The notes under the pieces are model-generated. The model ran no database searches, was not told where the DNA came from, and was given only the letters and a program-made list of their open reading frames with translations. DNA of 64,000 nt from Flavobacterium soyae (GTDB taxonomy: Bacteria; Bacteroidota; Bacteroidia; Flavobacteriales; Flavobacteriaceae). This document shows positions 26,263 through 34,912 of the stretch, one piece after another (the stretch's first letter is position 1; the number at the start of each line of letters is the position of its first letter). Where the stretch lies: contig NZ_JAJQXA010000002.1 of the NCBI RefSeq assembly GCF_021245985.1, forward strand, positions 412,668 to 476,667, given 5' to 3'. Position numbers and translations under genes: made by a program.

Positions 26263-27864
26263 TTAATTATATCCTTCATTTTGGGTTAAATTGTGGTTCG
26301 AATCCATTTGACTTTGCGGAATTGGAAACACAATTCTAAATTCACCATTTGGTTTATGCGAAAACCATGATTTTTTAGTGTATACCCCAAATCTTATCAA
26401 ATCTTGTTTTCTATGATGTTCTCCCACAAATTCCCATGCTAATTCATCAAGGAAACCGCCGTATTGAATATCACTTCCGCCTTCAAGGTTTGTAATCTGT
26501 CCGTTTGCATAGGCACCGTACTTGTAAACACTTCCTCCTAATAATTTTGCTCCCGAAACGGCCGCTTTATCAGGGTCTGTTCTTTTAAATGCTCTTTGTC
26601 TGATCTCTGTTACTATGGATGCGGCTCCTGCTGCGTTTCCTGTTCGTAATAAACATTCTGCCTTAATCATTAAAGCATCTGTATATCTGTAAAAAGGTAC
26701 ATCATTTGCACTTCCGCCAACTGTTCCTGAACCAATTTCATATTTTACAAAACGATATCCTTCATTGTATTCTGTTCCGTTTACATCAGACATATAATTG
26801 ATATAGTTTAATTGCTGGCCGCTTTCTAAAATTAAAGGCTCTCCTGATTTTGTAAATTGTAAACCTCCCAGCCAGGAATCTTTTAAACGCTGGTCATCTA
26901 CGTCGTAAGTATCAATAAACTGAGGAATTCCACCGCTCCCGCCCCAAGGCGTTCCTGATAATTCAAATGTACTCTGACTTGCGGCATATAAGGTTTTATA
27001 AGGATAATAAGAGCCTCCTGCAAATTTATCATCAAACGGAATCGAAAATATCTCTTCGACTGATCCTTCATTTTTGATTACAAACGGATCTGAATAATTA
27101 GACGCTAAACTAAATTTACCGCTGTCAATGATATCATTTACCTGACTTAAAGCCTGTGTCCATTTTGCAGTTCCCTGATATACTTCAGAGTTCAGGTATA
27201 GTTTGGCCAGTGTCATTTTTGCGGCCCATTTTGTTACTCTTCCGTAAGTGGCCTGTGTATTGGCTTCACTTAAGGTAGGTATTGTTTCCAGTAATTCTTT
27301 TTCGATAAAATCATAAACTTCTTTATCTGTATTCTGCGTTGGCAAATAACCCGCAGGCAGATCATAAGTGGTTACTAACGGAACTCTTCTAAAATTATCA
27401 TACAGTAAATAATAATAAGTGGCTCTTAAAGCTCTGAGTTCATTGATATAAACTTGTTTGTTTTCAATTCCCTCTAAATTTTCAATCTGGTAAATAGCTC
27501 TGTTGGCACTGTTTATACCGGCATAAGCGTTGAACCATAAACCATCAATATGTCCTAAAGTTGGTCCCCAGGTATGCAGGTGCATGGTGATGTATAAATC
27601 TCCCCAGCCAATTCCGTTTCTAAAAGGTGTTACGATTAAATCTGAAGACTCTTCGTAAAGATCAAAAAGTCCGTTCCATCCCCAATATACGTCTCTGAAT
27701 TTACTAAATGCAGGAGCTATAATATTGGTTAAATCTTCTGCAGTAAGCTGTGTTTTTTCTGCTGAAATATCACTGTATATCGTTTCATCCAGATCTGTAC
27801 ATGCGGCACATGAAAGCAATACAGACAATAGTGCTATTTTATATTTTTTGTTTAACTTTTTCAT
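26263..27864 (-). CDS. susD: SusD/RagB-family nutrient-binding outer-membrane lipoprotein
   Basis: 533 residues with a lipoprotein signal peptide (lipobox LLSCAAC) and the SusD N-terminal segment LDETIYSDISAEKTQLTAEDL. Aromatic- and TPR-rich middle (RALRATYYYLLYDNFRRVPLV) and the C-terminal RagB/SusD domain ending in IPQSQMDSNHNLTQNEGYN are typical. It caps the SusC barrel at the cell surface and binds the imported ligand. The gene lies 11 bp after susC and is the second gene of that operon. The ligand is inferred from the locus to be a hydroxyproline-rich glycopeptide or its glycan. Confidence 0.95.
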   Translation of the reverse strand: MKKLNKKYKIALLSVLLSCAACTDLDETIYSDISAEKTQLTAEDLTNIIAPAFSKFRDVYWGWNGLFDLYEESSDLIVTPFRNGIGWGDLYITMHLHTWGPTLGHIDGLWFNAYAGINSANRAIYQIENLEGIENKQVYINELRALRATYYYLLYDNFRRVPLVTTYDLPAGYLPTQNTDKEVYDFIEKELLETIPTLSEANTQATYGRVTKWAAKMTLAKLYLNSEVYQGTAKWTQALSQVNDIIDSGKFSLASNYSDPFVIKNEGSVEEIFSIPFDDKFAGGSYYPYKTLYAASQSTFELSGTPWGGSGGIPQFIDTYDVDDQRLKDSWLGGLQFTKSGEPLILESGQQLNYINYMSDVNGTEYNEGYRFVKYEIGSGTVGGSANDVPFYRYTDALMIKAECLLRTGNAAGAASIVTEIRQRAFKRTDPDKAAVSGAKLLGGSVYKYGAYANGQITNLEGGSDIQYGGFLDELAWEFVGEHHRKQDLIRFGVYTKKSWFSHKPNGEFRIVFPIPQSQMDSNHNLTQNEGYN

Positions 27865-27875
27865 AATACTGCTTA

Positions 27876-30875
27876 TTAAAAGGTTATATTAATTCCTAGT
27901 GTAAAGGTGCGGCTTGACGGATATTTGTCACGTCCGTCGTTTCCTGATGATAAGATTTCGTCAGAATTTCTTATGATCTCAGGATCAATTCCTTTATAGC
28001 CTGTAATTGTAGCCAGATTTGATCCTGACGCATATATTCTTGCCGAGCTGATAAATTTTAAGCTTTTAAGGTCGAAAGTATAGCCTAAAGTAACATTGTC
28101 AAGTTTAACGTAATCGCCATCTTCTATATAATAACTCACATAGGTCTGAGAATAATTAAGCTGCGTTTTTCCATACACTTTATCATGCGCAGAAGTCAGC
28201 ATATTATAGTTAATAGTTGGATTTTCATAAAACATACGCTGGAAGTTTAAGATTTGAAAATCGTATGCTCCATTTAGGATTACTCCTAAATCAAAATTCT
28301 TGTATCTGAACGTATTGGTCCATCCTGTATAATAAGCCGGAATACCGTTTCCTAAGTATTGTTTGTTTTCGTCATTGTATAAATCAGGCGTTAGTGTTTT
28401 TCTTGTACCGTCTTTCGTTTCAATAATCCATTTCCCGTCATCTGTAATATCAACTGATTTTAATCCCCAGAAATTTCCTATTGACTGCCCGACTTCTAAT
28501 CGATGCGTTGAAAACGAAATTGGATCTCCCGCATCTCCAACATTAATAAAGTTTCCTTCTATCTCATATAAATCATTTGATAAACTTGTCAGCTTATTTT
28601 TGTTGTGAGAAAAGGTCATTGTCGATGTCCATTCAAAATCTTTGGTTCTTACCGGCACTATGTTCAACAGTACCTCAATTCCTTTGTTTTCCATTTTCCC
28701 AACATTTGCGGTGATACTTGGATATAAATATGGAGGTGTTGGAACACTGTAATTCCATAACATATCTTTTGTTTTTTTGTTATAAACATCAACACTTCCG
28801 CTTAGTCTGCTGTTAAAGAATGAAAAATCGACCCCAAGGTTCAGCTCCTGTGTTTTTTCCCAGCGCAAATCAGGATTTGGATTACTTGCGGGCTCTAATC
28901 CCTGAACCCATTCTCCGTTATTATAAAAATATCCTTCATATTTATATAATGTCTGCGATAAATAAGAGTCACTCGGAATTATACCTGTTTCTCCGTATCC
29001 TGCACGAAATTTCAAATTATTAATAAAACTAAGATTTTTTAAAAATGATTCGTTACTGATTGTCCATCCGGCAGATACAGAAGGAAAAGTTCCCCATTTG
29101 TAGTTTGTTCCAAATTTAGACGAGCCTTCTCTTCTCACACTGGCAAGTAAATGGTATTTATTATCATAACCGTAACTTGCTCTTCCAAAAAAACCTACTA
29201 ACGTATTGTCGTTTTTATAACTGCCCATTCCGGCAAGTCCGTCTTTTAGTGCTTTACCTGCTCCTAAATTATAATATGAATAAGCATCTGTCGGGAAATC
29301 AAAGTTATTTGCCCAGAATCCTTCATTAGAATTGTACTGATAACTATATCCTCCTAAAACACTAAAATTATGGTTCCCTAATGTTTTAGCATATCTGGAA
29401 GTAAACTCTAAGTTATCAGTCTGGCTCTCACTTGATCCCCTTGAAGCAAATCCGTTTCGTCCCTGATTGGTATTTGAATAATGCTTTTTACTTTCAGAAT
29501 AACCAGTAAAACTAGTATTTCTTTGTGTTGCCAGTAAAAGCTTGTTTTCCCATCCCGGTAAAAGATTCAGTGTGATTGTAGAGCTTAATCGGGTCCAGTC
29601 ATTTTCGATTATTCCATCAGCTTCTTCAATCATAGCTACCGGATTTGAATATTGAAATCTGTCAGTCTGTGTCCAGGTTCCATCATCATTCTGAGGTCTG
29701 TCTGTAGGATTTCTGATTAGCGCCTGTCTGTAAATGTTACTGTTAAAAGATCTTCCATCACCCAGTGCACCCATTTTTTGTCTTCCGCTTAATAAGTTTA
29801 AGTTGATCTTCAATAAATTATCAAACATAGAATGGTTTCCGTCAAATGATACCCTGAACTCATCATTGTACGATTTTTTAAAAGTTCCTTCCTGTGTAAT
29901 GTAATTTATATTGGCTACATAATTAGACTTTGCATTTCCGCCTTTTAATCCCAGGTTATTATTTAGGGTAACACCTGTTCTTGAAATCTGGTCTAACCAG
30001 TCTGTTGTATATCCCTCATCTTTAAAAGGCATTTTAACACCGTCGGCTAATAATTGCCTCATTTCTGCGGCATTTATAAAATCGGCTTTTCGGCTAAAAT
30101 TAGATAAGGCGGTGTATTGATTAAAAGTCAGCGTTGTTTCTATATCCTTATCAACTGTTTTGGTAGTAATCAGGATAACTCCATTTGCTCCTCTGGTTCC
30201 GTAAATAGCTGCCGCTGATGCATCCTTAAGCACATCAATTGAGGCAATTTCTTCAGGAGCTACACTGTTTAAACTCCCCGGAATTCCATTGATCAAAACA
30301 AGCGGAGAAGTTCCTCCCTGTAAAGATGATATTCCACGTAAAGAAACAGAAGGACTTGCAGAAGGATCTCCTGATCCGTTTGAGATGCTTAAACCGGCAA
30401 CTTTTCCTTTTATTAATTCAGAAGCGTCGCGAACAGCACCCTGAGTAAAGTCTTTAGCTTTTACAGTTGCTACCGCACTGGTTACTTCACCTCTTTTTTG
30501 AGTTCCGTATCCAATTAAAACAACTTCAGATAATTCATTTACATCTGATTCTAAAACAACATTCAGAACCTTTTTGCCGTCTAGTTTTATTTCTTTTGTT
30601 TTAAGTCCTAAATAAGAAAAAACTAAAATGGCATTATTTCCTTTAGTAACTATTTCAAAGTTTCCGTCGAAATCACTTGCTGCAGCATTAGTTGTATTTT
30701 TCTCTAAAACTGATACTCCAGGAAGAGGAAGATTATTGGTGTCAGTGATTTTTCCGCTGATTCTCTGCTGAGAAAAAGAGTTAAAAACAACAAACAAAAA
30801 TAAAATTGTAAACAGCATTTTGTCTCTGTAACAAGATGCTGCAATACCTTTTAAAGCATGGTTGGCTGGTTTCAT
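27876..30875 (-). CDS. susC: SusC/RagA-family TonB-dependent transporter
   Basis: 999 residues. After a long N-terminus with a hydrophobic signal (MLFTILFLFVVFNSFSQQ, which may itself be the true start) come the carboxypeptidase-like domain (ISGKITDTNNLPLPGVSV), the plug domain with VVLIGYGTQKRGEVTSAVATV and SLRGISSLQGGTSPLVLING, and the beta-barrel to the C-terminal aromatic residue. There is no extra N-terminal anti-sigma-interacting domain, so ECF-type trans-envelope signalling is unlikely. This agrees with AraC-type control. It pairs with susD downstream. Confidence 0.95.
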   Translation of the reverse strand: MKPANHALKGIAASCYRDKMLFTILFLFVVFNSFSQQRISGKITDTNNLPLPGVSVLEKNTTNAAASDFDGNFEIVTKGNNAILVFSYLGLKTKEIKLDGKKVLNVVLESDVNELSEVVLIGYGTQKRGEVTSAVATVKAKDFTQGAVRDASELIKGKVAGLSISNGSGDPSASPSVSLRGISSLQGGTSPLVLINGIPGSLNSVAPEEIASIDVLKDASAAAIYGTRGANGVILITTKTVDKDIETTLTFNQYTALSNFSRKADFINAAEMRQLLADGVKMPFKDEGYTTDWLDQISRTGVTLNNNLGLKGGNAKSNYVANINYITQEGTFKKSYNDEFRVSFDGNHSMFDNLLKINLNLLSGRQKMGALGDGRSFNSNIYRQALIRNPTDRPQNDDGTWTQTDRFQYSNPVAMIEEADGIIENDWTRLSSTITLNLLPGWENKLLLATQRNTSFTGYSESKKHYSNTNQGRNGFASRGSSESQTDNLEFTSRYAKTLGNHNFSVLGGYSYQYNSNEGFWANNFDFPTDAYSYYNLGAGKALKDGLAGMGSYKNDNTLVGFFGRASYGYDNKYHLLASVRREGSSKFGTNYKWGTFPSVSAGWTISNESFLKNLSFINNLKFRAGYGETGIIPSDSYLSQTLYKYEGYFYNNGEWVQGLEPASNPNPDLRWEKTQELNLGVDFSFFNSRLSGSVDVYNKKTKDMLWNYSVPTPPYLYPSITANVGKMENKGIEVLLNIVPVRTKDFEWTSTMTFSHNKNKLTSLSNDLYEIEGNFINVGDAGDPISFSTHRLEVGQSIGNFWGLKSVDITDDGKWIIETKDGTRKTLTPDLYNDENKQYLGNGIPAYYTGWTNTFRYKNFDLGVILNGAYDFQILNFQRMFYENPTINYNMLTSAHDKVYGKTQLNYSQTYVSYYIEDGDYVKLDNVTLGYTFDLKSLKFISSARIYASGSNLATITGYKGIDPEIIRNSDEILSSGNDGRDKYPSSRTFTLGINITF

Positions 30876-30912
30876 AATTTTACAATATTGGTTAGTGTAT
30901 TATTAACACTTG

Positions 30913-30978
30913 TAAAATTATGTTAAATGTGAGCTATCAAAAATGCTTATATTACCACATGCTAATACTATATTATCC
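30913..30978 (-). promoter_or_regulatory. Operator/promoter B of susCD
   Basis: Minus strand: distal half-site GGATAATATA (30969-30978), proximal half-site TGGTAATATA (30948-30957) with 21-bp phasing, a TTTG -33-like element (30938-30941), then TAATTTTA (30913-30920) 27 bp from the proximal half-site. The operator shares 26 of 30 positions with the one before the DPP4-like gene. The proximal half-site almost touches the -33 element, a usual activator position. Confidence 0.7.
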
Positions 30979-31210
30979 GTTTTTTGCACTAAACCATTCT
31001 TATTAACTAAAATGTGTTTATTTTCTCAATAAACAACAAATAATTTTAGCACATACATAATTTTTAACTCAAATTAAGAATATTAAATTAATAGACTGCT
31101 CTTTTAAATTGTGGATTAATAATAAGCATAAAAAATTGCTGTCATTGACTGTCATGCATAAAAAGATACAATAATGGTACTAAATGACAGGTTATGTATT
31201 TTTCAAATTA

Positions 31211-31233
31211 AAAAAAGAGGCTGTCTCAAAAGT
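31211..31233. repeat. Solo copy of an IS-type end sequence
   Basis: The sequence GAGGCTGTCTCAAAAGT at about 31217-31233 matches the right outer end of the adjacent IS3-family element in the opposite orientation, but lies about 80 bp outside its left end. It is probably a remnant of another or an earlier insertion. Confidence 0.45.
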
Positions 31234-31347
31234 AAAATCAAGCTGTTGAGAATCGCGTAAATGGAAAATTTCTCCGATAGGTATCCGAATAAAAAAGAGG
31301 TTGTCTCGACTTTTAGACTGCACCCAAAAGTTTAGACAAATTTATAA

Positions 31348-32181
31348 TTAAGTTTTACAATAATGAGCTCGATATTGTATCGGGCTCATTGCTTTTAGAT
31401 TAAGTTTTATTCTGTCATTATTATAATAATTAATATACTCAATAATCTCCTGTTTTAATTGACCAATGGAACTGTATTTTTTAAGATAAAACAGCTCTGA
31501 TTTTAATGTTCCAAAGAAGTTTTCAATAATGGCATTGTCAAGACAATTTCCTTTTCTGGACATACTTTGTTTAATTCCTTTTTCTTTTAATAAGTATTGG
31601 TACTGTTTCATTTGATACTGCCATCCTTGATCAGAGTGCAGCGTTAAATTAGTATTATTGGGTATTTTCTTAAATGCTTTTTCAAGCATCACAGCTACTT
31701 GGTTAAATACGGGTCTTTCAGCCAGTTCATAGCTAATTATTTCTCCATTAAACAAATCAATTATTGGTGATAAATATAATTTTTTTCCTGAGACGTTAAA
31801 TTCAGTTATATCGGTTGCCCATTTTTGATTAGGTACTGATGCTTTAAAGTTTCTGCTCAGAATATTTGGGGCAATCCTGCCTTGTTCTCCTTTATAGGAT
31901 TTATATTTTTTAACTCTGATAAGACTTTTTAATCCCAACGATTTCATTAGTCTTAAAACTGTTTTATGATTGATGATTATCCCTTGAAGGTTTAACTCAC
32001 TAGTGATCCTCCTGTATCCGTAACGTCCCTTATGCTTATAATAAATTGATTTTATAAGTTCTTTTACTTTTTTGTATTTATCAGCTGTTTTACTCTGTTT
32101 TTGATAATAATAAAAACTGCTGCGCGCCACATTACTACAATTTAAAAGTAATTTTAAATCATAGCGATGCCTTAATTCCAT
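31348..32181 (-). CDS. IS3-family transposase OrfB (DDE integrase core)
   Basis: 277 residues with an HTH_21-like N-terminus and the rve integrase core. The catalytic acids are visible in WATDITEF, LHSDQGWQYQ and NCLDNAIIENFFGTLKSE. Its ATG overlaps the stop codon of the upstream leucine-zipper frame (TAATG). It is probably made by coupling or frameshifting from orfA. It looks intact. Confidence 0.9.
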   Translation of the reverse strand: MELRHRYDLKLLLNCSNVARSSFYYYQKQSKTADKYKKVKELIKSIYYKHKGRYGYRRITSELNLQGIIINHKTVLRLMKSLGLKSLIRVKKYKSYKGEQGRIAPNILSRNFKASVPNQKWATDITEFNVSGKKLYLSPIIDLFNGEIISYELAERPVFNQVAVMLEKAFKKIPNNTNLTLHSDQGWQYQMKQYQYLLKEKGIKQSMSRKGNCLDNAIIENFFGTLKSELFYLKKYSSIGQLKQEIIEYINYYNNDRIKLNLKAMSPIQYRAHYCKT

Positions 32182-32183
32182 TA

Positions 32184-32707
32184 TGACTTGCGATTTTTGG
32201 CTTTTTCTTCGGCTTGAATTAAGGCTTGTAACTTTTTTAGAAAATCAATTTCACAGCGTAATGCTTCATTCTCTAACAGAAGTTCTTCTTCCCTGGTTAA
32301 AGGTTTTTTGGATTTACTTTTTTATCTTTAGAATCACTCATAGATTTTGGCCTCCCTTTTGGTTTTAGTTTTAATCCTTCTAAACCAAAATTAGCAAAAT
32401 CTTTTTTCCATTTAATGATAATTGAATCCGAAGGAATGTTAAATCGTAAACGAGCTTCTCTTAAAGATAACGAATCCCTATAAATTGACTTTAAAACCTT
32501 TAATTTAAAATCAATCGGATAAACCCGATTTTTTCGTAATAATAAACCTGCCCTTCCATATTCCCTGTAAAAACTGACCCATTTGCGTATATTAGATTTG
32601 CTGGTTCCTTTCTCGTTAGATACTAATGCAAATGAATAATGTTTAACAACTACTAATTCTACACATTCAAGTTTGAATTCATAACTGTGCTTGACTTTTC
32701 TTTCCAT
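32184..32707 (-). CDS. IS3-family OrfA, split by a -1 frame change
   Basis: The first 136 codons (32707-32297) encode two helix-turn-helix units (SNIRKWVSFYREYG and SDSIIIKWKKDFANFG) and then stop. The usual OrfA leucine zipper (EEELLLENEALRCEIDFLKKL) is found in the -1 frame from about 32302 to the TAA at 32181-32183. An in-phase A AAA AAC heptamer at 32303-32309 sits at the junction. This is either programmed -1 frameshifting or a one-base lesion in an A6 tract. OrfB is a further -1 frame away, which is unusual because IS3 elements normally need one shift. Confidence 0.7.
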
Positions 32708-32871
32708 AAAAATGCCCCCAAATAGCGTCTAACTTTTTGGGGGCAGTGCAACTTTTGAGACAGCCTCTTTTTTTTCCCCTCCTTACTGCTTCCTTATTTT
32801 AATTATTCCAGCAGTTTTCAATTTACATCTAAAATGAGGAAAAATAATTTGTTGTATTTGATTAAAGTAAA

Positions 32872-34866
32872 TTATTCCGGACTGATAAATGGATAGTATT
32901 TTTCGTCAATAATAGGTTCGATACCGAAGAAATCATTCAAAACAGATTCGGCAGTACAAAATGCACCTTCTACCCAGGCCTGATCGTTTGAATATGTTTC
33001 TCCAACGATAAAAATTTCGCAATCTGTTTTTGGTACAAGCTGTGAAGGTTTTCTAATTTTTCTTTGTACATCACCCAAATTATAATGCGATTTATAGGCA
33101 TGATACCCTGCATTGAAAGGGGGAAGTGACCAATCCATGTATCTCGTTTCCAAAGGTTCAGGCACATACGAATAATCAGCCTGTGGCCCAAAATGCAATG
33201 ACGCTAATTGTGAGCGAAGCATTTTTACCATTACGGGAGTAGCTTCTCTTGGCCCTTCGAGCGGCTGTAAATCTCTTGATTCAGGAATTTTACGTGTTGC
33301 ATCTGGCCCAAGTTCTAATGCTTTCCAGAATGTTGCGTATAGAATATCATCATAACTGGCCAAAATACCGTATACTTTTTTTCCTTTTCCGTCTCTGGCA
33401 TTATCACCAAAATAAACTACTTGTCGGATAGGCATATCTGTTATACTTGGCCCAATAGTATCTAATTCGGCTACGATCGAAATTTGTTTTTCTTGTTTAA
33501 AAGTCAAACGTTCCTCGACTGCGTTTTCTACAGCAGCAATAAAACTTGCCCTATCGTTAAACGAATTACTAATTATAACTGGATTTTTTGCCGATTCTAT
33601 TTTTTTAAGATAGTTAGAAGGAAAACCCTCTTTTCTTAATTTCTCAATTCCTTCTTGTGTTAAGAAATAACTTGTTAGTTTAGCAGGATAAGTTGGGCTT
33701 CCGGCTTCGGTTGTTCTCCACCAGGGTGTATCGAAAAACATACCTATTTTGTATGAAGGCTCCATTAATACAGACTCTAAATACAACTGTACTTTTTCAT
33801 GATTTAATACATCCATTCCTTCCTCATCACTGTATCTGGTTGCCTGTGCTACTAATTCAATGGCTGCTCTTGGCATAGCAAGAAATGCTGCATCACATTT
33901 TTTTCTTTCTGCAAGTGCATCTGGATCTTTGCGTGTTGCAGTTGTAAAATTCACTCCTGATTTGGTGTGCAAAATAGAACGCAGCCTAACATTTGGATAA
34001 TAATTTAGAGTGATTCCTTTTTCTTTTGCTAATTTTTCAACTTCTTCAAATAAGCTGTCAAATAAGCTGGAATATCCTTTTATTAAAGTTTTATATTCTG
34101 TTCCCGGAAGAAACTCATCATTGACATTAAATGACTGGGCGCTATTGCTGTTTACAACGTTTGAACTATAACCATTACCATCAGATAAATAACTAAATCC
34201 TTCTTGTCCAAGCATATCATAGCCCAGGTTCCAATATCCAATTTCTTTTAACAAGTCTCCTTTTTGAAAGATCGAACTATCAGGCATGTCAATATTGATT
34301 CTTCCTTCTTCATAAAATCTGCACCACTCTCTTCGGGTTGTTGGCCCGGATGTTTGCGTGATCGCTACAGATTGTATAGTTGTAAAACCATCATCTGGCG
34401 GGGCATCCTGAGCATAATTGTTTGCGAAATACGGCGCTGGCTGGTTAGAATTGATATCTGAGATATACATGTTTTTAGAACGCAAAGACATTAAAGGATC
34501 TGCTGACTCATTAAACGGAATTGAATCTTTCTTTAAATCAAGTTCTTCTATCGTTTTAGTCACTAAACGATGTCCCGGTCCCTGAGGAGTGCCATCCCAA
34601 TATAAATATCTCATACCGCCCAATTCCAGGTACGAATTGTCTTTGTTGTCTTTATAATGCCATGTACAAACACGTGCGCCCGGTTCTCTTGTTCCCGGAT
34701 TTTTTTTAGAAAAATCGTATTTTCCCCAGTCGTAGAGTTCTAATACATCGCCCTTAACGAGCATTTTTTGGTTTTTTTCGTTTTTAGATTTTCCATCAAG
34801 TAATCTCCACGCAGTATAAAGTCCTGCAGCACCTGCTCCAAAAATAGAGTATGTTTTTTTGCTCAT
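32872..34866 (-). CDS. FAD-dependent L-amino-acid oxidase/monooxygenase-like flavoprotein
   Basis: 664 residues with an N-terminal dinucleotide-binding motif FGAGAAGLYTAWRLL, the amine-oxidase patterns PGARVCTWHY and LELGGMRYL, and a C-terminal FAD-binding segment IFIVGETYSNDQAWVEGA. Length and architecture fit bacterial L-amino-acid oxidases or aromatic amino-acid monooxygenases rather than monoamine oxidases. The upstream gene, 46 bp away, is a 2-oxoacid decarboxylase. Together they could turn an amino acid into an oxo acid and then an aldehyde. The substrate is unknown; aromatic amino acids are a reasonable guess. Confidence 0.78.
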   Translation of the reverse strand: MSKKTYSIFGAGAAGLYTAWRLLDGKSKNEKNQKMLVKGDVLELYDWGKYDFSKKNPGTREPGARVCTWHYKDNKDNSYLELGGMRYLYWDGTPQGPGHRLVTKTIEELDLKKDSIPFNESADPLMSLRSKNMYISDINSNQPAPYFANNYAQDAPPDDGFTTIQSVAITQTSGPTTRREWCRFYEEGRINIDMPDSSIFQKGDLLKEIGYWNLGYDMLGQEGFSYLSDGNGYSSNVVNSNSAQSFNVNDEFLPGTEYKTLIKGYSSLFDSLFEEVEKLAKEKGITLNYYPNVRLRSILHTKSGVNFTTATRKDPDALAERKKCDAAFLAMPRAAIELVAQATRYSDEEGMDVLNHEKVQLYLESVLMEPSYKIGMFFDTPWWRTTEAGSPTYPAKLTSYFLTQEGIEKLRKEGFPSNYLKKIESAKNPVIISNSFNDRASFIAAVENAVEERLTFKQEKQISIVAELDTIGPSITDMPIRQVVYFGDNARDGKGKKVYGILASYDDILYATFWKALELGPDATRKIPESRDLQPLEGPREATPVMVKMLRSQLASLHFGPQADYSYVPEPLETRYMDWSLPPFNAGYHAYKSHYNLGDVQRKIRKPSQLVPKTDCEIFIVGETYSNDQAWVEGAFCTAESVLNDFFGIEPIIDEKYYPFISPE

Positions 34867-34912
34867 GATAGTATGCTTTTAGATTTTTTAGTCGTTTTAT
34901 AGATAATCATTT

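Larger units (their letters stand above)
31297..32767. mobile_element. IS3-family insertion sequence
   Basis: About 1.47 kb, bounded by imperfect inverted repeats. The outer part is GAGGTTGTCTC (31297-31307) against GAGACAGCCTC (32757-32767), and the inner part is ACTGCACCCAAAAG (31317-31330) against CTTTTTGGGGGCAGT (32733-32747). It contains orfA- and orfB-type transposase frames on the minus strand. No target-site duplication could be recognised. It separates the susCD operon from the decarboxylase/oxidase operon. Confidence 0.75.
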
